A DNA stretch of 64,000 nucleotides from Hymenobacter artigasi. GTDB taxonomy: Bacteria > Bacteroidota > Bacteroidia > Cytophagales > Hymenobacteraceae. The position numbers were made by a program, and so were the translations under genes. Positions 34,478 through 43,779 of the stretch are shown piece by piece; the stretch's first letter is position 1; the number at the start of each line of letters is the position of its first letter. Under the pieces are notes generated by a model, which was not told the DNA's origin, made no database searches, and saw only the letters and a list, made by a program, of their open reading frames with translations. The stretch is from assembly GCF_012275535.1 (NCBI RefSeq), contig NZ_JAAVTK010000011.1, forward strand, positions 1 through 64,000, in the 5' to 3' direction.

Positions 34478-37400
34478 ATGCGAAACCCTTACTTGTTTAG
34501 TAGCCCAAGCCTCCGGTGGGCAGGGTTACTGCTGCTTTTGCTGGCAACTCTTTCGGCCGGCGCACAAACGGCGCAGCGCTACACCCTGCAAGGCCGCGTG
34601 ACCGATGCCGGCGGCCAGGGCCTGCCCGGGGCCACCGTCCTGCTCAATGGCACCACGCTCGGAGCCTCCACCGGGGCCGATGGCCGCTACCTGCTGGACG
34701 CCAGTATCGCGCCGGGCGGCTACACCCTCACCGTGTCGCTGATTGGCTACGCGGCCGTGTCGCAGGCCCTCACGCTGGGCGCTAGCCCGACGGTGACCAC
34801 CGATGTGTCGCTGGCCGAAGCGCGCCAGAAGCTGGACGAAGTGGTGGTGGTGGGCTCCACTATCAGCGCGCCCAAGCGGGAGCTGGGCAACGCCATCAGC
34901 ACCATTCGGGCCGAGGATTTGGCCCAGAGCGGCTCGGGCGGACTGCTGAACTCCTTGCAGGGCAAGGTGGCCGGCGCGCAGATTACCCAGAACTCGGGCG
35001 ACCCGGCCGGCTCGCTCTCGGTGCGGCTGCGCGGGGTGCACTCGCTGCAAGGCTCCTCCGACCCGCTGTATGTGATTGACGGCGTGATTGTGAGCAATGC
35101 CAGCACCAACGTATCGCAGCTGGCCCTGAGCAATGATATTGGCGTAGCCAACGCGGGCCAGAACCGCCTGGCCGACCTCAACCCCAACGACATTGCCAGC
35201 CTCAACATCATCAACGGGGCGGCGGCGGCGGCCCAGTACGGCTCGCGCGCGGCCAACGGCGTGGTGCTCATCACCACCAAGCGCGGGCAGAGCGGCGCGG
35301 CGCGGGTTTCGGTGTCCACCAGCTTTACCATGAACGAGCTGCGCAAATCGGTGCCGGTGAATACGTATGGCAAGCAGTTTGGGGCGAATCTTTTTACCAC
35401 CATCGACCCTATTACCCGCGCTCCGATTACGAATACTTTCCGACTCTATACGATTGGTTCAGCAGCGGGCATTGCATCTAACCCGGCCAATACTTTCCTG
35501 ACCACGGTGCCCATCACCCGTGCCAGCGTGACCACGCCGCTGGCATCGAACCTGGTGGACGTGACACGCTACAACTACTTCGACCAGATTTTCCGGACGG
35601 GCTACGGCACCGATAACGCGGTGTCGGTTTCGGGCGGCTCGGAACGCACGCAGTATTACGTGTCGGCCAATTATTTGAAGAATGAGGGCATCATCAAGGG
35701 CACCGATTTCACGCGCTACAACCTGCGGGCGCGGGTCGACCAGCGCCTCACGGACTGGGCCAAGGTGTCGGCGGGCCTGAGCTACGTGAACAGCTTCTCG
35801 AACGAGAAAGCCAACGGCAACGTGTTCTACAGCCCAATTAACGCCATCAACATCACCAACAACATCTACGACATCACCCAGCGCGACATCAAAGGCGACC
35901 TGATGGCCGTGGAACCCAGCCGCGTAAACCCGCTCTCGACCATCGAGGACATGAAATTTACGCAGAGCGTGAACCGCACCGTGAGCGACGTGCAGGTGAA
36001 CCTGACCCCGTTCAAAGGATTTTCGGCCGACTACGTGCTGGGCGTGGACGCCTACTCGCAGGTGGGCCAGAGCTACATCCGGCCCTACCCCTACCAGGCG
36101 GCAGCCGGCCTGCCCGCCGCCCGCTACCCCGGCGGCTTCGCGGCTAACGGCAACAACGCCGTCATCCAGTTGAACTCCGATATCAACCTGGGCTACGAGT
36201 ACCAGTTCAGCGAAAACCTGAAGCTGAACCTGCTAGCTGGCTACAGCTACCAGTATGCGCAGCAGGACTATACCACCACGCAGGGCCAGAACCTGGCCCC
36301 GTTCATCACCACGGTGTCGGGGGCGAGCAGCACCACGGTGGTTTCGGCCTACAACCTCGACCGCTACAACCTGAGCGGCTACTACGGGCAGGCCACCATC
36401 GGCTTCCGCAACCTGGCGTTTCTCACGGGCGCGGTGCGGCGCGACCGGTCGTCGAAGTTCTCGAACACCGAAACCAACCAGGTGTACCCCAAGGTGAGCG
36501 GCTCGCTGGTGGTGTCGGATTTCAACTTCTGGCAGAACAGCGCCTACGCCAATGCCTTCAACAGCCTGAAGCTGCGCGCCAGCTACGGCGAGGCCGGCAA
36601 CCTGACGGGCATAGGGGCCTACGACCGGTTCTACCAGTTCAGTCCGGTGGGCTTTCTGGGCAAGAACACCATCACGCCGGGCACCACCCTGGCCAACCCC
36701 GCCGTGAAGCCCGAGCGCATGGCCGAGCTGGAAGGCGGGGCCGACCTGGCCTTTTTGAGTGACCGCATCACGCTGGGCGTCACGGCCTACTACCAGAAAA
36801 TCACCGACCTGGTGGTGCGCCGCAACCTGGCCCCGAGCTCGGGCGGCTCCAGCATCGTAAACAACGTGGGCTCGATGGAAAACCGGGGCCTGGAAGTATC
36901 GCTGGGCGGCACGCCCGTGAAAACCACCGATTTCACCTGGGACGTGGCCTTCATTTTCAGCCGCAACCGCAACAAGGTGCTGAGCCTGCCCGGCTCGAAC
37001 GGCAGCGTGCAGGCCATTTCGGTAGACAACGTGGCCGGCGCGCCGGTGTATTTGCTGGAAGGCCAACCGGCGGGCGTGTTCTACGGCTCGGGCTACGCCC
37101 GCAACCCCGATGGCTCGCTGCTGCTCACGCCCCAGGGCTTCGCGCAGGACGAGCGCACCGTGGGCCAGGCCGTGGGTGCGGTGGGTTTCACGCCGGCCCG
37201 CAACAGCGACGGCCAGCCGCTGTACGGCTCCGGCTCTACCATCGCCAACGTGGTTATCGGCAACCCCAACCCGAAGTGGACGGGCTCCTTCAACACCAAC
37301 TTCACCTACAAAAAGCTGGGCCTGCACCTGCTCCTCGATGCCGTGCAGGGCGTGAGCGTGTTCAACGCCGACAAGCGCACCCGCCAGGGCGTGGGCCTCG

Positions 37401-37726
37401 GCGATTTGGCCGAGCAGGAGCTGCGCGGCAGCATCCCACGCGGCTCCATTTTCGCCATCTACAACACCCAGGAATTCCGGATTGACGATGGCTCCTACGT
37501 GAAGCTGCGCGAGGTGGCGCTGAGCTATAGCCTGCCCACGTTCACGAAGTTCATCACTTCGCTGAACCTGTCGCTGGTTGGTCGCAACCTGTATTCGTGG
37601 GACAAATACAACGGCTTCGACCCCGAAACCAGCGCCGGCGGCGCGTCGGACTTGCTGCGCGCTATTGACTTTGGCAACGTGCCGATTCCGCGCACTTATC
37701 AGGTAAAGTTGGCGGCTACGTTTTGA
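34478..37726 (+). CDS. SusC/RagA-family TonB-dependent transporter
   Basis: A 1082-residue outer-membrane importer, paralogous to the divergent one. After a signal peptide (LLLLLATLSAGAQ) comes the regulatory-like domain (LQGRVTDAGGQGLPGATVLL), the plug (DEVVVVGSTISAPKRELG, then GKVAGAQITQNSGDPAGS and DPLYVIDGVIV) and the barrel, ending in GNVPIPRTYQVKLAATF. Its SusD partner starts 180 bases later. The following NagB/PIG-L fusion and NagX-like genes hint that the substrate is an amino-sugar-containing glycan; this is inference from context. Confidence 0.95.
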   Translation: MRNPYLFSSPSLRWAGLLLLLLATLSAGAQTAQRYTLQGRVTDAGGQGLPGATVLLNGTTLGASTGADGRYLLDASIAPGGYTLTVSLIGYAAVSQALTLGASPTVTTDVSLAEARQKLDEVVVVGSTISAPKRELGNAISTIRAEDLAQSGSGGLLNSLQGKVAGAQITQNSGDPAGSLSVRLRGVHSLQGSSDPLYVIDGVIVSNASTNVSQLALSNDIGVANAGQNRLADLNPNDIASLNIINGAAAAAQYGSRAANGVVLITTKRGQSGAARVSVSTSFTMNELRKSVPVNTYGKQFGANLFTTIDPITRAPITNTFRLYTIGSAAGIASNPANTFLTTVPITRASVTTPLASNLVDVTRYNYFDQIFRTGYGTDNAVSVSGGSERTQYYVSANYLKNEGIIKGTDFTRYNLRARVDQRLTDWAKVSAGLSYVNSFSNEKANGNVFYSPINAINITNNIYDITQRDIKGDLMAVEPSRVNPLSTIEDMKFTQSVNRTVSDVQVNLTPFKGFSADYVLGVDAYSQVGQSYIRPYPYQAAAGLPAARYPGGFAANGNNAVIQLNSDINLGYEYQFSENLKLNLLAGYSYQYAQQDYTTTQGQNLAPFITTVSGASSTTVVSAYNLDRYNLSGYYGQATIGFRNLAFLTGAVRRDRSSKFSNTETNQVYPKVSGSLVVSDFNFWQNSAYANAFNSLKLRASYGEAGNLTGIGAYDRFYQFSPVGFLGKNTITPGTTLANPAVKPERMAELEGGADLAFLSDRITLGVTAYYQKITDLVVRRNLAPSSGGSSIVNNVGSMENRGLEVSLGGTPVKTTDFTWDVAFIFSRNRNKVLSLPGSNGSVQAISVDNVAGAPVYLLEGQPAGVFYGSGYARNPDGSLLLTPQGFAQDERTVGQAVGAVGFTPARNSDGQPLYGSGSTIANVVIGNPNPKWTGSFNTNFTYKKLGLHLLLDAVQGVSVFNADKRTRQGVGLGDLAEQELRGSIPRGSIFAIYNTQEFRIDDGSYVKLREVALSYSLPTFTKFITSLNLSLVGRNLYSWDKYNGFDPETSAGGASDLLRAIDFGNVPIPRTYQVKLAATF

Positions 37727-37756
37727 TAGCACCCGCACCGTCTGTCACGCCGCGCT

Positions 37757-37868
37757 CGTCTGTCATCCTGAGCGCAGCGAAGGACCTTATAACCGCTGAA
37801 CGATTTGCAGTAATTCCAATCGACAGCAACCGTGATAAGGTCCTTCGCTCCGCTCAGGATGACAGACG
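37757..37868. repeat. GTCATNCTGAGC palindrome, copy 5, between susC and susD
   Basis: Arms of 34 bases (37757-37790 and 37835-37868) pair with one mismatch. The outer word is CGTCTGTCATCCTGAGCG, the inner word GAAGGACCTTAT, and the loop includes GCAGTAATTCCAATCGA. It lies wholly between susC and susD. Confidence 0.9.
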
Positions 37869-37905
37869 GGCGCAGTTCCATACCACCTTCCCGCAACTCA
37901 TCCTC

Positions 37906-39228
37906 ATGAAAAAAATACTCACCCTCGCAGCCCTGGCCCTCACGCTGGGCAGCTGCAACAAAGAATACCTAAACCCGAGTACCGCCAGCCAGCAGCAGGT
38001 AGTCACGTCCTCCGATGGCCTGATTACGCTCTGCAACGGCTTGCAGGCGCGCTATAGCACGGGCGGCTTTCTCAGCGTGCTCTATAATACGGTGGCAGCC
38101 GGCGGGCTGAGCACCCGCGAGCTCAGCATCCTCAACGTGGGCAATATCGAGGAATACAACCTCAGCCTCGGGGCCGGCAGCCTCACCAACAGCAACGGCT
38201 TGGTGCGCAACATCTGGACCCAGGCCAACCTGGTGAAATCCAACGCCGACCTGGTGCTGGCCAACGTGGGCAACGCCCCGGACGCGGGCACCCGCAGCGG
38301 CATCGTGGCCTACGCCAGCATTTTCCGGGCGCTGAGCATTGGCACGCTGGCGCAGTATTTCGAGCAGATTCCGCTGGTTACGCAGGAAAGCGCGCCGTTT
38401 GTGCCCCGCGCTGATGCCCTGCGCAATGCCGTGGCCCAGCTCGAAGCGGCCGCCACACTGCTGGCCGCCACGCCGGTTTCGGCCGATTTCAACGCCAAGA
38501 TTGTGCCTGGCCTCGACTTGCCGAACACGCTGCAGGCCCTCATTGCCCGCTACAGCCTGGAGGCCGGCGACTACGACAAAGCCCTGGCCGCCGCCGGCCG
38601 TGTGGACCTCACCAAACGCTCGGTGTTCAACTTCGACGACAACACCCGCAATCCGCTGTTTGAAACGTCGTTCGGCAACAAGAACGTGTTCGAGCCCACC
38701 AACACCAGCCTGGGCCTCACCGGCATCCTCGCTCCCGAAACCGGTGACAAGCGCCTGCCCTTCCTGCTGCGCACCACCCCGCCGCCCACCACCACTCAGA
38801 ACCTGGGCACGGGCTTCTACACCGCCAACAGCGCCCCCATCCCGGTGTACGTGCCCAACGAGATGCTCCTGATTCGGGCTGAGGCTTACGCCCGCAAAAA
38901 CGACGTACCCAATGCCGTGACGGAACTGAACAAGGTGCGGACCAGCACGGCCGCCGCCGCTACCACCAGCACCGGCCTGCTGCTGGCGCTGCCCGGCGCG
39001 GCCCTGCCCGCCTACGCCGGCCCCCTCACCCCCGCCGACGTGCTCCTCGACATCCTTCGCAACCGCTACGTGGAGCTGGCCTTCCAAGGCTTCCGCCTGG
39101 CCGACAGCCGCCGCTTCGGCCGCCCCGGTCCGGGCGCCACCGGGGCCGAGCGCAACCGCAATTTCTTCCCCTACCCCCGCACGGAGCGCGAAAACAACCC
39201 CTCCACCCCCGCCGACCCGGCGATTTAA
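37906..39228 (+). CDS. SusD/RagB-family outer-membrane lipoprotein
   Basis: A 440-residue surface lipoprotein partnering the upstream SusC. The signal peptide MKKILTLAALALTLGSC has its lipobox cysteine at residue 17, followed by NKEYLNPSTASQ. Helical repeat segments include YASIFRALSIGTLAQYFEQIPL and ARYSLEAGDYDKAL; the C-terminal RNRYVELAFQGFRLADSRRF fits the family's RxxELxxEGxRxxDLxRxG region. I chose ATG at 37906; the frame is open 61 codons further upstream, but that part runs through a palindromic repeat. It is shorter than the other SusD in this window. Confidence 0.92.
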   Translation: MKKILTLAALALTLGSCNKEYLNPSTASQQQVVTSSDGLITLCNGLQARYSTGGFLSVLYNTVAAGGLSTRELSILNVGNIEEYNLSLGAGSLTNSNGLVRNIWTQANLVKSNADLVLANVGNAPDAGTRSGIVAYASIFRALSIGTLAQYFEQIPLVTQESAPFVPRADALRNAVAQLEAAATLLAATPVSADFNAKIVPGLDLPNTLQALIARYSLEAGDYDKALAAAGRVDLTKRSVFNFDDNTRNPLFETSFGNKNVFEPTNTSLGLTGILAPETGDKRLPFLLRTTPPPTTTQNLGTGFYTANSAPIPVYVPNEMLLIRAEAYARKNDVPNAVTELNKVRTSTAAAATTSTGLLLALPGAALPAYAGPLTPADVLLDILRNRYVELAFQGFRLADSRRFGRPGPGATGAERNRNFFPYPRTERENNPSTPADPAI

Positions 39229-39249
39229 GCGTGTTTGAAAATTTAAATG

Positions 39250-39345
39250 AACGTCATGCTGAGCGTAGTCGAAGCATCTCTACCGCGCCAGTAATCAGAT
39301 TTACTATTGCGGTAGAGATGCTTCGACTACGCTCAGCATGACGTT
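39250..39345. repeat. GTCATNCTGAGC palindrome, copy 6 (perfect 37-bp arms)
   Basis: The arms 39250-39286 and 39309-39345 are exactly complementary. The outer word is AACGTCATGCTGAGCGTAGT and the loop is GCCAGTAATCAGATTTACTATT. It lies between susD and the NagB/PIG-L fusion gene. Confidence 0.95.
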
Positions 39346-39381
39346 TCATTTTATCCGACTATTTATGGTTGACTGCTTAAG

Positions 39382-39411
39382 TTGACAGTCGCTCGCTCCG
39401 CATTACCTTCC
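39382..39411 (+). promoter_or_regulatory. Promoter of the nagB fusion gene
   Basis: TTG at 39382-39384, 19 bases, then TACCTTCC at 39404-39411. The ATG follows five bases later, so a start about seven bases past the box would give a leaderless mRNA. Confidence 0.5.
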
Positions 39412-39416
39412 ACTCC

Positions 39417-41336
39417 ATGAACCTGCCCAATTCCCACCCCACCCCCATCGCCACCACGGTTTATGCTGATTCCGAGCTGGCTTCGGCCGCCGTCGCCGGC
39501 CAGATTGCCGAACTCATCCGCGCCCGCGCTGCCGAGGGCCAGCCCTGCGTGCTCGGCCTCGCCACCGGCTCCTCGCCCACGCGGGTTTACGAGGAGCTGG
39601 TGCGCCTGCACCGCGAAGATGGCCTGAGCTTCCAGAACGTCATCAGCTTCAACCTCGATGAATATTACCCCATGCAGCCCGACTCTTTGCAGAGCTACGT
39701 GCGCTTTATGCGGGAGTATTTATTTGACCATGTTGATATAAAACCGGAGAACGTACACATCCCCGACGGGACCGTCCCGCCCGAGCAGGTGGCCGAGTTC
39801 TGCCGGCGCTACGAGGAGCAGATTCGGGAAGCGGGCGGCATTGATTTACAGCTGCTGGGCATCGGGCGCACCGGCCACATCGGGTTCAATGAGCCCGGCT
39901 CCGGCCCGGTTTCCCGCACCCGCCTCATTACCCTGGACCACGTCACACGCACTGATGCAGCTTCGGACTTTTATGGCGAAGAAAATGTACCGCGCCGCGC
40001 CCTCACCATGGGCGTGGGCACCATTCTCGAAGCCCAAAAAATAGTGCTCATGGCCTGGGGCGAGGGCAAGGCCGCCGTGGTGAAGCGCATGGTGGAAGGC
40101 GAGGTAAGCGACTCCGTGCCGGCCACCTATCTGCAGCGCCACCCCGCCGTGCAGGTGGTGCTGGACGAGGCCGCCGGTGCCGAGCTCACCCCGCGCAAAA
40201 CGCCCTGGCTGCTGGGCCTGCCCTGCAACTGGCACGATGCCGCCCTGGTGCGCAAGGCCATCACCTGGCTGGCCCGCACCGTGACCAAGCCCATCCTGAA
40301 ACTGACCGAGGAGGACTACAACGAAAACGGCTTGTCGGAGCTACTGGCGCAGTCCGGCCCGGCCTACGACATCAACATCCGGGTTTTTAACGAGCTCCAG
40401 CACACCATCACCGGCTGGCCCGGCGGCAAGCCCAACGCCGACGACACCTACCGGCCGGAGCGCGCCGAACCGTTCCCCAAGCGTGTGCTCATCTTCAGCC
40501 CGCACCCGGATGATGACGTTATTTCGATGGGCGGCACCCTGCTGCGATTAGTCGACCAGGGCCACGAGGTGCACGTTGCGTACCAGACCTCCGGCAACAT
40601 TGCCGTGTTTGATGACGAGGCCATTCGCTTCGCCGATTTCGTGGCTGATTACGACGAAGCCTTTCATCTGCCCGCCGATGTGCCGGCCGACAACCTCTAC
40701 CACCGCGTAGCCGATTTCCTCAAAAACAAGCAGCCCGGCCAGGTCGACTCCGACGAAGTGCAGCAAATCAAGGGCCTTATCCGGCGGGGCGAGGCCAAAA
40801 GCGCCTGCCGCCTGGCCGGCATCCCCGATGCCAACGTACACTTCCAGGATTTGCCATTTTACGAAACTGGCCGGGTGCGCAAAAAGCCGCTCGGCGACGA
40901 GGATATCCGCCTCACCATGGAGCTGCTGAACCGCGTTCAGCCCCAGCAGATTTACGCGGCCGGCGACCTTTCGGACCCGCACGGCACGCACCGCGTGTGC
41001 TTGGCGGCCATTTTCGAGTCTATTCACCGCCTCAAAGCCTCCGACACCGCCTGGCTCGACGACTGCTGGGTGTGGCTGTATCGCGGGGCCTGGCAGGAAT
41101 GGGACATCGACCAGATTGAGATGGCCGTGCCCCTCTCGCCCTCGGAGCTCACGCGCAAGCGCCGCGCCATTTTCAAGCACCAAAGCCAAAAGGACCGGCC
41201 GCTATTCCCCGGGGCCGACCAGCGCGAGTTCTGGCAGCGCGCCGAGGCCCGCAACCGGACCACGGCTAAGTTGTACGATGAGCTGGGCCTGCCGGAGTAT
41301 GAGGGGATTGAGGCGTTTGTGCGCTGGGAGTTTTAA
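39417..41336 (+). CDS. Glucosamine-6-phosphate deaminase fused to a PIG-L/LmbE-type deacetylase domain
   Basis: A 639-residue two-domain enzyme. Residues 1 to about 280 match NagB, which turns glucosamine-6-phosphate into fructose-6-phosphate and ammonia: LGLATGSSPTRVYEELV, NLDEYYPM and GIGRTGHIGFNEPGS carry the catalytic Asp and His. From about residue 350 comes a PIG-L/LmbE zinc deacetylase-like domain, starting LIFSPHPDDDVISMGGTL and with AAGDLSDPHGTHR later. The fusion could deacetylate and deaminate an amino sugar in one protein. It is preceded by a SusCD pair and followed by a NagX-like gene, which fits amino-sugar catabolism. ATG start at 39417. Confidence 0.92.
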   Translation: MNLPNSHPTPIATTVYADSELASAAVAGQIAELIRARAAEGQPCVLGLATGSSPTRVYEELVRLHREDGLSFQNVISFNLDEYYPMQPDSLQSYVRFMREYLFDHVDIKPENVHIPDGTVPPEQVAEFCRRYEEQIREAGGIDLQLLGIGRTGHIGFNEPGSGPVSRTRLITLDHVTRTDAASDFYGEENVPRRALTMGVGTILEAQKIVLMAWGEGKAAVVKRMVEGEVSDSVPATYLQRHPAVQVVLDEAAGAELTPRKTPWLLGLPCNWHDAALVRKAITWLARTVTKPILKLTEEDYNENGLSELLAQSGPAYDINIRVFNELQHTITGWPGGKPNADDTYRPERAEPFPKRVLIFSPHPDDDVISMGGTLLRLVDQGHEVHVAYQTSGNIAVFDDEAIRFADFVADYDEAFHLPADVPADNLYHRVADFLKNKQPGQVDSDEVQQIKGLIRRGEAKSACRLAGIPDANVHFQDLPFYETGRVRKKPLGDEDIRLTMELLNRVQPQQIYAAGDLSDPHGTHRVCLAAIFESIHRLKASDTAWLDDCWVWLYRGAWQEWDIDQIEMAVPLSPSELTRKRRAIFKHQSQKDRPLFPGADQREFWQRAEARNRTTAKLYDELGLPEYEGIEAFVRWEF

Positions 41337-41499
41337 CTCCCCTCCTTACCAAGGAGGGGATGTTGCCGCGCTAGCGGCAACTGGGGTGGTTGTGGGCGTT
41401 GAATAACAACCCAACGATTTACTTCAACGATTCCAACGCCACAACCACCCCAGTTGCCGCTGACGCGTCAACATTCCCTCCTTGGTAAGGAGGGGAGTT
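41335..41499. repeat. CTCCCCTCCTTACC palindrome family, copy 1
   Basis: Outer arms AACTCCCCTCCTTACC... (41335-41360) and ...GGTAAGGAGGGGAGTT (41475-41499) are inverted copies, each with an internal AAGGAGGGG palindrome. An inner pair, CAACTGGGGTGGTTGTGG and its complement, adds a second 23-bp stem. The element begins within the stop codon of the nagB fusion. Confidence 0.9.
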
Positions 41500-41528
41500 T
41501 TTCCATCCCCATCCCCACCCGCCCGCCC

Positions 41529-42710
41529 ATGCAACGCACCACCCAGGCCGCACTCGAAACCACCGGCACCCTGCCCCTGGCCGAGGCCTCCCAGCCCGGC
41601 CGCCTCATCAGCCTCGACGTGTTTCGGGGAATCACCGTGATGGCCATGATTCTGGTGAACAACCCCGGCGACTGGGGCCACATCTACCCGCCCTTCGAGC
41701 ACGCCGAATGGAACGGCTGCACGCCCACGGACCTCATTTTCCCGTTTTTCCTGTTCATCGTGGGCGTGAGTCTGGTGTATGCCTTGGATGGCATAAAGCG
41801 CCAGGGCGGGCCACAGGGCGCGGTGCTGCTGCGGGTGCTGCGCCGGGCGGCCGTGCTGTTTGGCCTGGGCCTGCTGCTGTCACTCTACCCGAAATTCGAC
41901 TTCAGCACCGTGCGGATTATGGGCGTGTTGGCGCGCATTGCGCTGGTGTTTTTGGGATGCAGCATCATTTTTCTGAAGACCAGCTGGCGCACCCAAATCT
42001 GGCTGATTGTCAGTTTCCTCATCGGCTACGCGGTGCTGATGCAGCTGGTGCCCGTGCCCGGCTTCGGCCCCGCCAACCTGGAGCCCACCACCAACCTCGG
42101 AGCCTGGCTCGACCGCACCATCTTCACCGAAGCCCACCTCTGGAAACAAAGCAAAACCTGGGACCCCGAAGGCCTGCTCGGCACCCTGCCGGCCCTGGCT
42201 ACCGGCCTGCTCGGCAGCCTCACGGCCCAATGGCTGCGGCGCCAAGGCCCGGAACCGGCCGCCAAAGTGGCCTGGCTGTTCGTGGCCGGCGGCGGCCTCA
42301 TCCTGCTCGGCCTGTGCTGGGCCCCGTGGTTTCCCATCAACAAAGCGCTGTGGAGCAGCCCCTACGTGCTCTACACCGGCGGGCTGGCCATGGCTGGCCT
42401 GGCGGCGCTCTACTGGATTTGTGACGTGCAGGGCTACCGCGCCTGGACGCGCCCGACGCTGGTCTACGGCGTTAATGCCATTCTCGTGTTCTGCCTCTCG
42501 GCGCTGCTGTCGCGCACGTTCGGGCTGTTCCAGCTGGCCCTGCCCGGCGGCAAAACCGGCGGTTTGAAGGAGTGGCTCTACGAATGGGGCATCGCCCCCT
42601 ACTTCGCCGACCCGCGCACGGCTTCGCTGGTAGGCGCGGCCACGCTCATCGTTATCTGGTATTTTATTCTGAGCTGGATGTATAAGAAGGGCGTGGTGCT
42701 GAAGGTGTGA
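41529..42710 (+). CDS. NagX-like membrane protein (acyltransferase, HGSNAT/DUF5009 family)
   Basis: A 393-residue polytopic inner-membrane protein with about ten helices. The start of the core, RLISLDVFRGITVMAMILVN followed by PGDWGHIYPPFEHAEWNG and TPTDLIFPFFLFIVGVSL, is the signature of the heparan-alpha-glucosaminide N-acetyltransferase-like family (COG4299), whose bacterial members are called NagX and occur in N-acetylglucosamine gene clusters. It may acetylate or transport amino sugars. I chose ATG at 41529 (MQRTTQ); the 25 codons before it are in a palindromic repeat. Confidence 0.9.
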   Translation: MQRTTQAALETTGTLPLAEASQPGRLISLDVFRGITVMAMILVNNPGDWGHIYPPFEHAEWNGCTPTDLIFPFFLFIVGVSLVYALDGIKRQGGPQGAVLLRVLRRAAVLFGLGLLLSLYPKFDFSTVRIMGVLARIALVFLGCSIIFLKTSWRTQIWLIVSFLIGYAVLMQLVPVPGFGPANLEPTTNLGAWLDRTIFTEAHLWKQSKTWDPEGLLGTLPALATGLLGSLTAQWLRRQGPEPAAKVAWLFVAGGGLILLGLCWAPWFPINKALWSSPYVLYTGGLAMAGLAALYWICDVQGYRAWTRPTLVYGVNAILVFCLSALLSRTFGLFQLALPGGKTGGLKEWLYEWGIAPYFADPRTASLVGAATLIVIWYFILSWMYKKGVVLKV

Positions 42711-42726
42711 GGGTGAATAATTCGCT

Positions 42727-42847
42727 TGTCATCCTGAGCATTCTGCGTTTGAAGCAGAGACGAAGGACCTTATCACGTTGACACGATTCGCCCGAGCGTG
42801 ATAAGGTCCTTCGTCTCTGCTTCAAACGCAGAATGCTCAGGATGACA
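42727..42847. repeat. GTCATNCTGAGC palindrome, copy 7 (perfect 51-bp arms)
   Basis: Arms 42727-42777 and 42797-42847 are exactly complementary around a 19-base loop. Compared with the other copies, about 20 extra bases (ATTCTGCGTTTGAAGCAGAG) are inserted in both arms between CCTGAGC and GAAGGACCTTAT. Confidence 0.95.
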
Positions 42848-42900
42848 GATGATGCCAGCCGGCATGACGTTCTTGCGGTGTTTAGCAAGAATTCATCAGC

Positions 42901-43701
42901 ATGAAAATCCTCATCATCGGCGGCGGCAACATGGGCCTCACTTACGCCCGCAGCTTCGTGCGCGCCCACATCACCTCGCGGCTCGATTTGCGCCTGCTGG
43001 CCCGCTCGCCCGAGCGCGTGCCGGCCCTGGCCGCGCACGAAATCGGCACGGTCTGGGGCTCGCCGGCCGAGTGCGTGCCGGGGGCCGATATCCTTATTCT
43101 GGCCGTGAAGCCGCAGGACTCGCCGGCGCTGTTTGCGGCGCTAAAGGGCCTGGTACAGCCCCAGCAGCTCATCCTGAGCATTATGGCCGGCGTGCGGATT
43201 GATACCTTGCGCGAGGCCCTGGGCACGCCCAAAATCATTCGGGCCATGCCCAACCTGCCCGCCCAGATTGGTATGGGCATGACGGCCTTCACCAGCACCG
43301 ACGAGGTGAGCCGCGCCGAGCTGGTGCAGGTACAAAACCTGCTGAGCACCACCGGCAAGACGGTTTACGTTGAAAACGAAAGCGCCATCGACGCCAGTAC
43401 GGCTATTTCGGGCAGCGGCCCGGCCTACGTGTACTACTGCATGGAAGCCCTGATGGCCGCCGCCGCCCAAATGGGTTTCAGCGGAGCCGAGGCCGAGCTG
43501 CTGGTAAGCCAGACGTTTCGCGGCGCGGTAGAGCTCTATTCCCAATCGGGCCTGAGCTGCGAGGACTGGATTGCCAAAGTGGCCTCCAAGGGCGGCACCA
43601 CCGAGGCCGCGCTGGGAGCCTTCGGCGCGGGTGCCGTGCGCGAGGGGCTGATGGCCGGGGCCGGCGCGGCGCGGGACCGGGCCGAGGAGCTGGGGAAATA
43701 A
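42901..43701 (+). CDS. proC: Pyrroline-5-carboxylate reductase
   Basis: A cytoplasmic enzyme that reduces pyrroline-5-carboxylate to proline with NAD(P)H, the last step of proline synthesis. The 266-residue protein has the Rossmann motif ILIIGGGNMG at the start, LAVKPQD near residue 68, RAMPNLPAQIGMG near residue 115, and the family signature region STAISGSGPAYVYYCMEAL followed by VASKGGTTEAAL. The ATG is at 42901, 53 bases after a long palindrome. No other proline genes are nearby. Confidence 0.95.
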   Translation: MKILIIGGGNMGLTYARSFVRAHITSRLDLRLLARSPERVPALAAHEIGTVWGSPAECVPGADILILAVKPQDSPALFAALKGLVQPQQLILSIMAGVRIDTLREALGTPKIIRAMPNLPAQIGMGMTAFTSTDEVSRAELVQVQNLLSTTGKTVYVENESAIDASTAISGSGPAYVYYCMEALMAAAAQMGFSGAEAELLVSQTFRGAVELYSQSGLSCEDWIAKVASKGGTTEAALGAFGAGAVREGLMAGAGAARDRAEELGK

Positions 43702-43779
43702 AAAAGTTGCGGCGCTGGATTACCACCCCGGACACTTTGCTACATTAGCATTCCTTTTCACCTTTTTCCTTTCCTGGTT

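Noticed and set aside
37723..37905. Sixty-one-codon extension of the SusD protein at 37906
   Set aside because: The extension lies in a palindromic repeat; the lipoprotein signal peptide starts at the ATG at 37906.
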